From Streptomyces alanosinicus (lineage in GTDB: Bacteria > Actinomycetota > Actinomycetes > Streptomycetales > Streptomycetaceae): a stretch of 64,000 bases of DNA. A program made the translations under genes and the position numbers. The stretch spans positions 1 through 64,000 of the forward strand of contig NZ_BMVG01000018.1 in assembly GCF_014650595.1 (NCBI RefSeq), given 5' to 3'. Below the pieces are notes generated by a model. That model worked only from the letters and a program-made list of their open reading frames with translations. It had not been told where the DNA came from and did not search any database. This document shows, in pieces, positions 15,861 through 25,092 of the stretch (positions within the stretch are counted from its first letter, which is position 1; each line of letters begins with the position of its first letter).

Positions 15861-16985
15861 ATGGCGAGCGCGACCATCACCATCATCGGAGCCGGCTTGG
15901 GCCGCCTGGCCCTTGCCCGTGTGCTGCACGTGAAAGGCATCGACGCCGTCGTGTACGAACGGGAACCGTCGCGTGGCGCGCGCGGCCAGGGCGGCATGCT
16001 CGATCTGCACACCGGGACCGGGCAGCAGGCGATGCGCGAGGCCGGTCTGATCGGCCGGTTTCACGCCATTGCCCGTCGTGCAGGCCAGGACCTGCGTCTT
16101 CTTGAGTCGGACGGCACCCTGCTGCTGCAGGAGGACACGCCCGACGACGCCCCGCTGGAGCGACCTGAGGTCGACCGTGCCGATTTACGCGACCTGCTGC
16201 TGGACTCTCTGCCCGAACACGTGGTGCGCTGGGGACACGCGTTGGAATCCGTCGACAACGGTCTGCTGCACTTCGCCGACGGCAGCAGTGCGACGTACGA
16301 CCTGCTGGTCGGCGCCGACGGCGCGAACTCCCGGGTCCGTGCGCTGCTCACCGACGCCAAACCAGCGCACACCGGCCAAAGCGTCGTTGAGCTCGGTATT
16401 CCTGACATCGACCGTACCCACCCCGACCTCGCAGCGATGGTTGGGCGCGGCAACTACTGGGCGCTCGGCAACGGACAATCACTGTCGGCGCAGCGCAGCG
16501 GCGACGGCCGCGTGCGCATCTACCTCAGCTTCTACAACACAGCCGAGGACTGGTTCGCGACCAGCGCAATCCCGTTCGGCGACCCAGCCGCCGCCCGGGT
16601 GCGGCTGATGGGCCTGTTCGCCAGCTGGGACTCACGGTTCACCGCGCTGATCGCAGCCTGCGACGACGCGGTCCTGCCGCGGGCGATCGCCACGCTCCCG
16701 GCGGGCCTGACTTGGCCGTCGAGGCCAGGCGTCACGCTGCTCGACGATGCCGCGCACCTGATGCCGCCGGTGGGGCAGGGTGCCAATATGGCGCTGCTCG
16801 ACGGCGCCCTGCTCGGCCTCGCGCTGGCTGCGCACCCGGACGACTTTCCCGCCGCCGTCAAGGAATATGAGCGCGAGATGTTCGAACGTACCAGCGCTGC
16901 CGGTCGGCAGTCCGCGCGCATCCAGGAAATCCTGGCGTCGCCGGACGCCAGCCGGAAAATGCTCGCGTTCTTCCAACCAGGCTGA
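15861..16985 (+). CDS. FAD-dependent monooxygenase, TetX-like
   Basis: 374 residues from ATG 15861. The fold of group A flavoprotein hydroxylases is clear: N-terminal dinucleotide motif ITIIGAGLGRLALARVL, the middle 'LLVGADGANSRVR' (DG motif) and the C-terminal VTLLDDAAHLMPPVGQGANM. Overall similarity is to TetX-type tetracycline-inactivating or aklavinone-hydroxylase-like enzymes. Two motif positions are odd: the last glycine of GxGxxG is Arg, and the GD of 'GDAAH' is DD. Both may weaken FAD binding. It lies 53 nt after the Clp-N gene on the same strand. Confidence 0.85.
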   Translation: MASATITIIGAGLGRLALARVLHVKGIDAVVYEREPSRGARGQGGMLDLHTGTGQQAMREAGLIGRFHAIARRAGQDLRLLESDGTLLLQEDTPDDAPLERPEVDRADLRDLLLDSLPEHVVRWGHALESVDNGLLHFADGSSATYDLLVGADGANSRVRALLTDAKPAHTGQSVVELGIPDIDRTHPDLAAMVGRGNYWALGNGQSLSAQRSGDGRVRIYLSFYNTAEDWFATSAIPFGDPAAARVRLMGLFASWDSRFTALIAACDDAVLPRAIATLPAGLTWPSRPGVTLLDDAAHLMPPVGQGANMALLDGALLGLALAAHPDDFPAAVKEYEREMFERTSAAGRQSARIQEILASPDASRKMLAFFQPG

Positions 16986-17083
16986 AGGCAACCGAATGTG
17001 ACCAGGCAACCGGCCACCCATCCAGCGCGATCACCGCGGTTCGGGTCTCGCGGGACGACCGGTTGCGCCTGATCTTCCCCGAG

Positions 17084-17788
17084 TTACCGGGTGCGGCGCG
17101 TGATCAGGGCCTCCAGACCGTCGAGGATGCGCTCCAGGCCGAAGTCCAGCGCCTGGTCTCGGCCGTCCTGTGAGGCCATGGCCGCGGCGAGCGCGGGGAA
17201 GCGGTCGGCGTGCTGGTGCACCAGGGGGCCGAGGGCGACCAGGAGTTCCGCCTCGGGCGAGCCGTTCGGCCGGGCCGCGCGGGCCTGCTCGGCGATGCCC
17301 CGGACGTGCCCGGCCAGCAGCACCGCAGCGTCCATCCGCTCGGAGCCGGTCAACCCGTATCCGTCCAGGGCCGCGACCACCCGCTCCAGCCAGCCGAGTT
17401 CCTTGGGGCCCATCACCCGCGGTCCGACGGTGGCGTCGAGCAACCACGGATGTTCGGTGAACGACCTCGCCAACTGCTTTGCCCAGTCCGTTAGTTGATC
17501 ACGCCACCCGAGCGCATCCACAGCCTGTGACGGTTCGTCGACCGCGGCCTCCACCATGAGCGCGACCAGCTCCGCCTTGCCGGGCACGTAGCGGTAGAGC
17601 GACATCTTGGTGAAGTCGAGCAGCCCGGCCACCTTCTGCATCGAGACGGCGCCGAGGCCCTCGGCATCCGCGATCTCAACGCCTGCCGCGGCGATCCGCG
17701 CCAGGCTCAGCGCGGGCTTCGGCCCCCGGGACGGCTTGGCGGGCGATCCCCAGAGCAGCCGCACCGCCCCGTTCGCTTCCTCACGCAA
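17084..17788 (-). CDS. TetR-family repressor (TetR_C type)
   Basis: 234 residues. HTH: LARIAAAGVEIADAEGLGAV, SMQKVAGLLDFTKMSLYRYV, then PGKAELVALMVEAAVDEP. The C-terminal part with HPWLLDATVGPRVMGPKELG matches the TetR_C-type ligand domain often found beside FAD-dependent monooxygenase genes. It is divergent from such a gene at 17913. The operator candidate lies at 17834-17884. Confidence 0.92.
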   Translation of the reverse strand: MREEANGAVRLLWGSPAKPSRGPKPALSLARIAAAGVEIADAEGLGAVSMQKVAGLLDFTKMSLYRYVPGKAELVALMVEAAVDEPSQAVDALGWRDQLTDWAKQLARSFTEHPWLLDATVGPRVMGPKELGWLERVVAALDGYGLTGSERMDAAVLLAGHVRGIAEQARAARPNGSPEAELLVALGPLVHQHADRFPALAAAMASQDGRDQALDFGLERILDGLEALITRRTR

Positions 17789-17833
17789 TTCCCGCTCCGT
17801 CCTGTGGTTCAGGCCGCCCCTTGCGAGGCGATC

Positions 17834-17884
17834 TAACTGCGTCTACCGTACACAGCAATAAACAGTGTCCGCTGGACGCAGTTA
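17834..17884. promoter_or_regulatory. Widely spaced inverted repeat in divergent promoter
   Basis: Perfect 10-nt arms TAACTGCGTC (17834-17843) and GACGCAGTTA (17875-17884), 31 nt apart, between the TetR gene and the FAD monooxygenase. Inside are ACAC...GTGT elements. Such a pair would suit two TetR dimers or one extended site. Function inferred from position. Confidence 0.6.
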
Positions 17885-17912
17885 CTCGACAGCCTCGGAT
17901 GGAGTGGTTCAC

Positions 17913-19153
17913 ATGAGCACGAAGGTCCTGATCTCGGGCGCGAGCATCGCCGGTCCCGCACTGGCCTACTGGCTGGGGCGGTACGGCTTCGAGACCACCG
18001 TCGTCGAGCTGGCCCCCGCCCTGCGTGGCGGCGGCCAGGCGGTCGACTTCCGCGGCGAGACCCACCTGACCGTGCTGGAGCGGATGGGTGTGCTCGACGA
18101 GCTGCGCGCGCTCGACACCGGCGGCAGCCCGATCACCTTCATCGACGGGCGCGGCCGTCAGCTCCTCCACTTGCCGGCCGACTTCGCAGGCGGGGACGTC
18201 GAGGTCCCGCGCGGGGAACTCGCCCAGGTGCTGTACCAGCGCAGCCTCCCGCGCACCGAGTACCTCTTCGACGACTCGATCACCGCCCTGGAGGAGACAC
18301 CCACAGGAATCCGCGTGGCCTTCCGGCAGGGCGCACCACGCGAGTTCGATCTGGTGATCGGCGCCGACGGGCTGCACTCCAACATCCGTCGACTCGCCTT
18401 CGGCCCGGAGGAGCACTACGTCCGCCACCTTGGCTACTACGCGGCCACCTGGCAGCTGCCCAACTATCTGGACCTGCCGCCCGGTTCTGTCGGCCTCAAC
18501 GTCCCCGGCGGCTTGCCGCGGTCGGCGCCGACCACCGCGACCCGACCCGGGCGGGTGCCTTCTTCGTCTTCGCCTCGACCGAACTCCGTTACGACCGCCA
18601 TGACGTGGCACAGCAGAAGACGCTGATCCGGGACGCCTTCGCAGGCCTCGGCTGGGAGGTGCCCCGGCTGCTGGAGAGCCTGGGGCAGGCCCCCGAGCTG
18701 TACTTCGACTCGATCAGTCGAGCCGACGTCCCCACCTGGTCCACCGGCCGGATCGCCCTGCTCGGCGACGCCGCCTGCGGGGCCACCATCGGCGGGATGG
18801 GCACCGGCACCGCCGTGGTGGCGGCGTACGTCCTGGCCGGCGAACTGGCCCGGGCCCGCGGCGACCACCGCACCGCCTTCGCCCGCTACGAGCACACCCT
18901 GCGTGACTACGCCCAGGGCTGCCAGAAGGGCGGCGACCGCACCGGCCCGTTCCTGGCGCCCGGCACCGCGACCGGGCTATGGGTGCGCAACGGGCTGCTG
19001 AACCGGCGCTGGCTCCTGAACAAGATGCTGGACATGGGCAAGCAGATCAGCAGCGTCGACCTGCCCGACTACGCGGCCGAACTGCCCAAGGCTGCTGCGT
19101 TCGGCGTCGTGAGCGGACGGGTCGGCCCTCGGGGAGCACGCCGCCAGCGGTGA
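17913..19153 (+). pseudogene. FAD-dependent monooxygenase with one frameshift
   Basis: From ATG 17913 the protein starts MSTKVLISGASIAGPALAYW (flavin-binding motif GASIAG) and continues through FRGETHLTVLERMGVLDEL and DLVIGADGLHSNIRRLAFG to VPGG at about 18513. One base is missing there (GGC TT- GCC). The next frame continues AAVGADHRDPTRAGAFFVFA, WSTGRIALLGDAACGATIGG to the stop at 19153. Both halves are otherwise intact, so the event is recent or a sequencing error. Its family (FAD_binding_3 / PHBH fold) hydroxylates aromatic substrates. The divergent TetR at 17084 is its presumed regulator. Confidence 0.85.
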
Positions 19154-19332
19154 CCACCTGACTGCGAGGCGGCGCAGGGCGACGGTGAAGCTGTGCACCA
19201 TCGATCTGGCCGCACAGGGCGCTCTCGGTTGCCTTTCCTGCGGGGGTGACTGCCGAGCTGTCGTCACCGCGGGGCGGAAAGGTCGCCGCTCGCCTCCCGG
19301 CCCCGCTCAATCCGCCAGCACCCCGACTCTCG

Positions 19333-19503
19333 TCAGGCAGGGAAGTCGTAGCCGACCCCGTCGGTCATGCTGCCATGGAAGTTGTTGCCGTAGATGGTGA
19401 AGTCCAGGGTCTGGTCCTTGAGGAAGGACAGGTGGCACGTGTGGCTTCGGCCGTCCCCGACGGCCTTGCAGAACGCGTACTGCGAGTGCTTCCCGGCGGT
19501 CAC
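19333..19503 (-). pseudogene. C-terminal fragment of an unknown secreted protein
   Basis: The last 56 codons before TCA 19333 read VTAGKHSQYAFCKAVGDGRS then HTCHLSFLKDQTLDFTIYGN, ending MTDGVGYDFPA. Two cysteines and the aromatic content suggest an exported protein domain. Upstream the frame runs into the glycoside hydrolase gene in a different frame, so no start exists. It looks like a tail left behind by a deletion. Family not recognised. Confidence 0.35.
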
Positions 19504-19538
19504 CGACCCCTGTCCAGGCGACCGCCGGGCCAGGGCGG

Positions 19539-21392
19539 TCAGGACTTGCCGATGAGACGCCAGATCTGGTTCTTCTTGGTGGCGAGGGCGCTCGCCGGGT
19601 CGCACGTCCACTGGTGGATCAGGGCGCCGGCCGTGGTGGAGACATTGCTGACGTCGACGCACTTGCCGCTGTGGACGGCGGCCAGCTGGTAGTCCTTGCT
19701 GTTGCCGAGCGCGCTGACGGGGTTGAGGGTGAACTGCTGGTTGGTGGCGCCGTTGCAGGTGTACTGGATGACGGCGGCGCCCTCGGCGGTGGACGCCCCG
19801 GAGACGTCCAGGCACTTGCCGCTGAGCTCGTTGACCACGGTGTAGGTGTTGGTCTTGCCGCTCACCGGCTTGAGGTCGAGCATCTGCTGGTAGCCGCCCT
19901 CGCAGAGGTACTGCTGGTACTGCGTGCCGCCCGCGGTGCTCAGGTTGGTGTCGTCCAGGCACTGCCCGCTGTTCTCGCTGACGGCGACCGTGGAGACGGT
20001 GGTGTCGGACGGCGGCAGCAGGGTGACGGTGTAGCCGTCCTTGGCGTTGGTGTACGGGAGGGTGACCGAGGCGGCGTTGTTGCTCACGGACAGGGTGGTG
20101 TCGGAGACCGTCTCGGGTCCGGCCACCGCGGCGCCGTTGTTGTACGGGACGCGCTGGACGACGGCGCGGACCTTGCCGCTCTCCACCACCGACGTGGTGT
20201 TCAGGCCGGTGAGGTTGACGGTGACATTGCCGGTGTTCCCGTTGCTGCCGATCAGGACCTTGGCATTCTTGGCGTTGTTGTCCTTGGTCGCCAGGCCGTC
20301 GTTGTTGCTGCCGGGGACATAGTTGACGATGTTGCCGGTCTGCGAGCCGTAGTAGCGGTACATGAACCACTCGCCGAGCGGCAGGTACTGCCCGGCGCTG
20401 TTCTTGGTGAGCAGGTTGGCCTCGTAGTCGTGCAGGTTCGTGCCCGAGGCCCAGTTGCCGCGCAGCCCGTCGGCGCCGGCGCGCTCCAGGCGGCCGATGA
20501 ACCAGGCGCCGCCGCCGGGGTTCTGCTGGGACAACGCGCCGTACTCGTTGATCTGGTACGGGCGGGTGTTGGTCAGGCCGGCGGCGGCGAGTGTGGCGTT
20601 GGCGCTGGAGACTCCGGGGACCGGGTCGGCGGGTTCGTCGTGCCAGCTGTAGATGTCGGGGGCGACGTTGTTCGCCTTGACGTAGTTCAGGTACGTGGTC
20701 CACCACGTGTTGGAGGAGGTCGGCTGGCCCGCCATGCTGGGGCCGACGATGAGCTGGCCCGGGAAGGCCGCCCGCACCCGGGCGTAGAAGCGCGACCACA
20801 TCTGCAGGTACTGGCTCTGCGAGGGAGCCCAGAAGCCCCTGCCGTCGGGCTCGTTCCACAGGTCCCACTGGACCGTCATGTTGTTGGCTTTGACGTCGTT
20901 TATGAGCTGCGTGACGAAGTTGTCGAACTTCGTCCAGTCACCGTTGTCGCCGGGCCAGCCCTGGCTGGTGGTGCTGTCGGCGCCCCACAGGTCGTGCGGG
21001 AGCAGCACGAAGGTGCCGCCGAGGGCCGCGGTGTGCTTGTACTGGGCGAGCGTGGCGTTCCAGCGGGTCTGGTAGTCGGCGAGGCTGGTGCCGTAGCCAC
21101 CGCTGTTGAGCTGGGCGCCGCCGGCCCGCATGAAGTGCCACTTGATGTCCTTGAAGAAGTGGTCCTGCGGCAGCGACCCGTTCGGGGTCATCCCGTAGAT
21201 CATGCCGGAGGCGCGGTAGGTGGGCGCGCCCCCGGCGTTGGCGAAGTCGACGGTGACGCTGGTGTCGGCGGCCTGGGAAGGGGCGGCGGGCACCAGGGTC
21301 GAGGCCAGGGCTGCCATGAGGACGGCGGCGGACGCGACCGCTCGGCGCCTGGTACGTGTCGTGGTTCCGGGAAGGGTTGTCGGTGACTTCAT
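19539..21392 (-). CDS. Secreted glycoside hydrolase (clan GH-A, GH39-like) with ricin-type module
   Basis: 617 residues from ATG 21392 (ribosome site AGGAG). Signal peptide to about residue 41 (RAVASAAVLMAALASTLVPA, APSQA). The catalytic barrel shows the GH-A pair: acid/base in VQWDLWNEPDGRGFW near residue 160 and the putative nucleophile in YQINEYGALS near 262. A beta-sandwich follows, then a ricin-type (CBM13) module from about 490 with repeated SGKCLDV and QQFTLNP units. Substrate unclear; side-chain arabinosides or xylosides would suit the region. Last gene of the LacI operon. Confidence 0.85.
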   Translation of the reverse strand: MKSPTTLPGTTTRTRRRAVASAAVLMAALASTLVPAAPSQAADTSVTVDFANAGGAPTYRASGMIYGMTPNGSLPQDHFFKDIKWHFMRAGGAQLNSGGYGTSLADYQTRWNATLAQYKHTAALGGTFVLLPHDLWGADSTTSQGWPGDNGDWTKFDNFVTQLINDVKANNMTVQWDLWNEPDGRGFWAPSQSQYLQMWSRFYARVRAAFPGQLIVGPSMAGQPTSSNTWWTTYLNYVKANNVAPDIYSWHDEPADPVPGVSSANATLAAAGLTNTRPYQINEYGALSQQNPGGGAWFIGRLERAGADGLRGNWASGTNLHDYEANLLTKNSAGQYLPLGEWFMYRYYGSQTGNIVNYVPGSNNDGLATKDNNAKNAKVLIGSNGNTGNVTVNLTGLNTTSVVESGKVRAVVQRVPYNNGAAVAGPETVSDTTLSVSNNAASVTLPYTNAKDGYTVTLLPPSDTTVSTVAVSENSGQCLDDTNLSTAGGTQYQQYLCEGGYQQMLDLKPVSGKTNTYTVVNELSGKCLDVSGASTAEGAAVIQYTCNGATNQQFTLNPVSALGNSKDYQLAAVHSGKCVDVSNVSTTAGALIHQWTCDPASALATKKNQIWRLIGKS

Positions 21393-21460
21393 CGTGCGGC
21401 TCCTGTGGGTGAGGATGACCGGAGTCCGTGCGGCCCCGGGGCGGTGCGGGAGGTGGCCGC

Positions 21461-23197
21461 TCAGCGGCCGGCTCGGTGCGCGTATGCCTCGGCCAGCAGG
21501 AGGTAGCTGCTGGCGGTCCAGGTGTAGGCGCGGTCGCGCAGACCCGTTCCGGTGAGCGCGTCGAAGTTCTCGGCGAAGCCGTAGGTCTCGCACAGGGCGC
21601 GGAAACGGGCGCTGATGTCGTCCGCCAGCCGGTGGTGCCCGGCGCGGCGCAGGCCGTCCTCGACCAGGACGGTGGCGGGGGCCCAGATCGGGCCGCGCCA
21701 GTAACCGTCGGCGAGGTAGTGCGGCGAGGTGGGCAGTTCGGTGGCCAGGCCGTACGGGGTGAGGTGGGCCTTGATGTGGTCGGCGAGCGCGCTGCTGACC
21801 TCACCGGGCAGATGCTCGCCCAGCACGATGGGCATCAGGTCGAGGAGGCTGGCGCTGCTCCAGGTGTCCCCGCCGGCGACTCCCCGGGCGACGAACCGGT
21901 CGCCGGTCCAGAGCTGGTCGATGAGCGCCGTCAGTGTCTCCGCGGCCTTGGCCGTCCAACGGCGCGACTCGTCCGCCTTGCCCAACTCTCCTGCCAAGTC
22001 GGCGAGTTCGTGCAGCTGAAGTACGAGAAAGGCAGCCAGATCGGCAGTGACCACGACGCGCTCGGGGTCGAAGGTGGTGGCGTTGTCCCAGCCGCTGTCG
22101 TTGCCGTGCTGATAGTGGGCCAGTTCGGCGCCGGGGGCCCGTCTCGCGGTGAGCCAGAAGTCCGTCCAGCGCTTCAACCGGGCGTACACCTCGGCTAGTT
22201 GGGCCTGGTCGAGGGGTGTCGGCAGGCGGCGGCGCAGGTGGCCGAAGGCCCAGCCGTGGATGGGCGGCTTGACGAAGTTGTACAGGACCTCGGAGTGGGT
22301 GACGGAGTCGGGCAGGGCGCCGCTGTCGTCCTGGTGATCGAAGGGCAGGGCGAACTGGTCGACGGCCAGTTCGGGGCAACCAGGCGCCAGGGCGAGGGCG
22401 TTGAAGCAATGGTCCCAGCTCCAGACCTTGTCCATCCAGTGCTTGGACATCAGCACAGCGGGCCGGGTGACCAGGCCCGCCGGGCGTACGGTCGCCGACC
22501 AGACGACGTAGGCAGCCAGTTCGGCGGCCGGTGTGGCGGACGAACGCCAGGGGGCCACCGCGTCGACGAAGTCCGCGAACGCGCCCCGCGCAGACTCCAC
22601 GATGTTGTCGAAGGTCGCCGAGGTCGCGTACGGGGAACGGGAGGTGTCGAGTTCCTCGATCGCGATCTCCCAGGCGCCGTCCCCCTCCCCTGTCATGGCG
22701 AGTCCACGATCTGCGCTGCCCAGCGCCTGGGCTCCTTCCGCCTCGGCGATGATGCCGGACAGCAGGGTGACGCGGTACCGGCGTCCGGTCTCGTACGACG
22801 TGAAGACGTACGCGTCCGCCGCCGGGTCGTGGAAGAAGTACGTTCCGCTGAACGGGGTCAGGGCGTGCGCGGCGGCGAGGACGCCGATGCCCAGGCCGCT
22901 CCCCCGCAGGCGTACGGTGTCCGGCGACTCGTAGGCGAGGTCGATGTGTCCGCTCGCTCCGATCCAGCTGAGCAGGCCCGGTGTCGCTTCGACGCGGGTC
23001 TCGGCGCGGTCGTCCTTTGTGGTGTTCAGGGGGACCAGGCGCAGCACGGCGTGCATGCCGTTCTGGTGCGAGACGAGGTGGAGGTCCTCGGCGTACGTCT
23101 TCTCCGCCACGACGGGCGAGATGTCGAACCAGGAACCGTACGTGCTGAACGGGATGTCGTGGACGGAGAAGGCCGGGCCGGTTCGGGCGGCGGTCAT
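21461..23197 (-). CDS. Cytoplasmic glycosidase of the GH63/GH37-like (alpha/alpha)6 type
   Basis: 578 residues from ATG 23197, no signal peptide. The C-terminal (alpha/alpha)6 barrel has recognisable motifs: MSKHWMDKVWSWDHCFNALA, YNFVKPPIHGWAFGHLRRR, HGNDSGWDNATTF and DGYWRGPIWAPATVLVEDGL. The YWRGPIW motif and the WDxCF region are typical of GH63-like and trehalase-like enzymes that cleave alpha-glucosyl or alpha-mannosyl linkages. As an intracellular enzyme it probably degrades the oligosaccharide imported by the adjacent ABC transporter. It lies 69 nt upstream of the secreted hydrolase and 81 nt downstream of the permease gene. Confidence 0.85.
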   Translation of the reverse strand: MTAARTGPAFSVHDIPFSTYGSWFDISPVVAEKTYAEDLHLVSHQNGMHAVLRLVPLNTTKDDRAETRVEATPGLLSWIGASGHIDLAYESPDTVRLRGSGLGIGVLAAAHALTPFSGTYFFHDPAADAYVFTSYETGRRYRVTLLSGIIAEAEGAQALGSADRGLAMTGEGDGAWEIAIEELDTSRSPYATSATFDNIVESARGAFADFVDAVAPWRSSATPAAELAAYVVWSATVRPAGLVTRPAVLMSKHWMDKVWSWDHCFNALALAPGCPELAVDQFALPFDHQDDSGALPDSVTHSEVLYNFVKPPIHGWAFGHLRRRLPTPLDQAQLAEVYARLKRWTDFWLTARRAPGAELAHYQHGNDSGWDNATTFDPERVVVTADLAAFLVLQLHELADLAGELGKADESRRWTAKAAETLTALIDQLWTGDRFVARGVAGGDTWSSASLLDLMPIVLGEHLPGEVSSALADHIKAHLTPYGLATELPTSPHYLADGYWRGPIWAPATVLVEDGLRRAGHHRLADDISARFRALCETYGFAENFDALTGTGLRDRAYTWTASSYLLLAEAYAHRAGR

Positions 23198-23277
23198 GTG
23201 GCGTGACTCGTTTCTGGGCAAGGGGCAGCGGCCGGCTGACGCATGGGGTCAGCCGTCGCACACCGGGGCTGGGGGAC

Positions 23278-24102
23278 TCAGTCCTTGACGGCACCGGCGG
23301 TCACACCGGCGGCGACGTAGCGCTGGGCGAGGACGAGGATGACCGCGGTCGGCAGGGAGGCGACGACGGCGGTGGCCATGATGGCGTTCCACTGCTGGTT
23401 GTTGTTGCCGATGTAGTGGTAGATGCCGAGGGTGATCGGCTCGTGGGCGCCGCCGTTGACCAGGGTGCTGGCGAAGACGAAATCGGACCAGGACCACAGG
23501 AACGCGAACAGGGACACGGTGACGACGGCGTTGCGGCTGATCGGCAGGACGATGGACCAGAAGGTGCGCAGTGGCCCGGCGCCGTCCGTCGTGGCGGCCT
23601 GGAGCAGTTCGCCGGGGATGCCGGACATGAACGCGGTGAAGATGAGGACGCCGAAGGGGACGGCCAGGGTGGAGTCGGCGACGATCAGGCCGGGGACGGA
23701 CTGCAGCAGGCCGAGCTGCAGGTAGATGGCGTAGAAGCCCATCGCCATGATGATGCCGGGGATCATCTGGGCCGCCAGCAGGACGAAGTTCAGGATGCCG
23801 CCGCCGCGAGGGCGCAGCTTGGCCAGGGCGTAACCGGCGGGTGCGGACAGGGCGACGGTCAGCACGACAGTGCCCAGGCCGATGACGAGGCTGGTGCCGA
23901 GGTAGGGCAACTGCTCGTCGAGGACGGTGCGGTAGCCGGCCAGGGTGCCGTGGAGAGGCAGCAGGTCCGGCGGGCTCTTGCGCATGTCCTGGTCGCGGGT
24001 CAGGGAGACGTTGAGCATCCAGTAGACCGGGAAGAGCATGATCCCGGTCAGCACGACACCGATCGTGGTCTTCACCCACGTACGCCTGCGGCTTCGGCTC
24101 AT
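23278..24102 (-). CDS. Sugar ABC transporter permease (MalG type)
   Basis: 274 residues with about six membrane segments, starting with the short cytoplasmic SRSRRRTWVKTTIGVVLTGI. The EAA loop that docks the ATPase is visible as LLQAATTDGAGPLRTFWSIV. ATG 24102 overlaps the stop of the partner permease by four bases (ATGA). No ATPase gene is in this operon; Streptomyces carbohydrate importers normally share the multitask ATPase MsiK. Confidence 0.95.
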   Translation of the reverse strand: MSRSRRRTWVKTTIGVVLTGIMLFPVYWMLNVSLTRDQDMRKSPPDLLPLHGTLAGYRTVLDEQLPYLGTSLVIGLGTVVLTVALSAPAGYALAKLRPRGGGILNFVLLAAQMIPGIIMAMGFYAIYLQLGLLQSVPGLIVADSTLAVPFGVLIFTAFMSGIPGELLQAATTDGAGPLRTFWSIVLPISRNAVVTVSLFAFLWSWSDFVFASTLVNGGAHEPITLGIYHYIGNNNQQWNAIMATAVVASLPTAVILVLAQRYVAAGVTAGAVKD

Positions 24103-25091
24103 GACAGGGCCTGCTTTCTCTGGACCCGGACGTAGACCAGGCCGAAGACCAGTGCGGCGACCACGAGGAGGTTGCCGACGGCCGCGCCGGGGCCGAAGGC
24201 CGGCAGGAGGTTGCCGAAGCCGAGCTGGTAGGACCAGGTGGCGAAGGTGGTGGACGAGTCCGCCGGGCCGCCCTTGGTCATGATCCAGATGATGTCGAAG
24301 ACCTTGAGCGTGTAGATCAGCCCCAGGAGCAGGGTGATCGCGGACACCGGGCGCAGCAGCGGGAAGGTGACGCGCCAGAAACGCTGCCACGCGTTCGCCC
24401 CGTCGATGGCGGCGGCCTCGTACAGGCTCGTGGGGATGGACTGCAGGCCGCTGTAGAGCACGACCAGGTTGAAGGGGACGCCGATCCAGATGTTCGCGAT
24501 GATCACCGAGGTCAGCGACCACGAGGGCGAGGTCAGCCAGTTCACCGGCCCGATGCCGAGGGCGTGCAGGGCGGCGTTGACGACGCCCGACTCGCTGTTC
24601 AGCATCCACGACCAGGTGGAGGCCGAGACGATCAGCGGCAGCAGCCAGGGTACGAGGAACAGGGCGCGCAGAGTGGCCGACAGACGGAAGTTCTGGTTGA
24701 AGAAGACCGCGAGGGCCAGGCCGACGGCGTACTGGAAGACCAGGCACACCGCCGTGAAGACCGCGGTGTGGAGCAGGGCCGGGGCGAAGGTCGGGTCGTC
24801 GAGGACCTTGCGGTAGTTGGCCAGGCCCGTGAACGGGGCGTCGCCCTGGACGAAGGAACGGACGGTGTAGTTGCGCAGGCTCAGGTCGATGTTGCGGTAC
24901 AGCGGATAGGCATAGAAGAGGGCGAGGTAGAGGGTCACCGGGGCGAGGAAGGCCCAGGCGGCCCACTGCGTGGAGGTGGGCCGGCGGCGCTTCGGGCTGT
25001 GAGCCGGGGGCGGAGCGGCGGTGGCCGCCCCGTCCCGGACGCCTGCGGGCCGGAGGTCCGGCGGACGTGTCGTCTGCTTCATCGGGCTCAC
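24099..25091 (-). CDS. Sugar ABC transporter permease (MalF type)
   Basis: 330 residues, start GTG 25091 (an ATG nine nt later is also possible). About 45 Pro/Arg-rich residues precede the first membrane segment (WAAWAFLAPVTLYLALFYAY). The EAA loop is SLYEAAAIDGANAWQRFWRV. It pairs with the MalG-type permease through a four-base overlap and follows the solute-binding lipoprotein by two bases. Typical of CUT1 oligosaccharide importers. Confidence 0.95.
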   Translation of the reverse strand: MSPMKQTTRPPDLRPAGVRDGAATAAPPPAHSPKRRRPTSTQWAAWAFLAPVTLYLALFYAYPLYRNIDLSLRNYTVRSFVQGDAPFTGLANYRKVLDDPTFAPALLHTAVFTAVCLVFQYAVGLALAVFFNQNFRLSATLRALFLVPWLLPLIVSASTWSWMLNSESGVVNAALHALGIGPVNWLTSPSWSLTSVIIANIWIGVPFNLVVLYSGLQSIPTSLYEAAAIDGANAWQRFWRVTFPLLRPVSAITLLLGLIYTLKVFDIIWIMTKGGPADSSTTFATWSYQLGFGNLLPAFGPGAAVGNLLVVAALVFGLVYVRVQRKQALS

Positions 25092-25092
25092 A

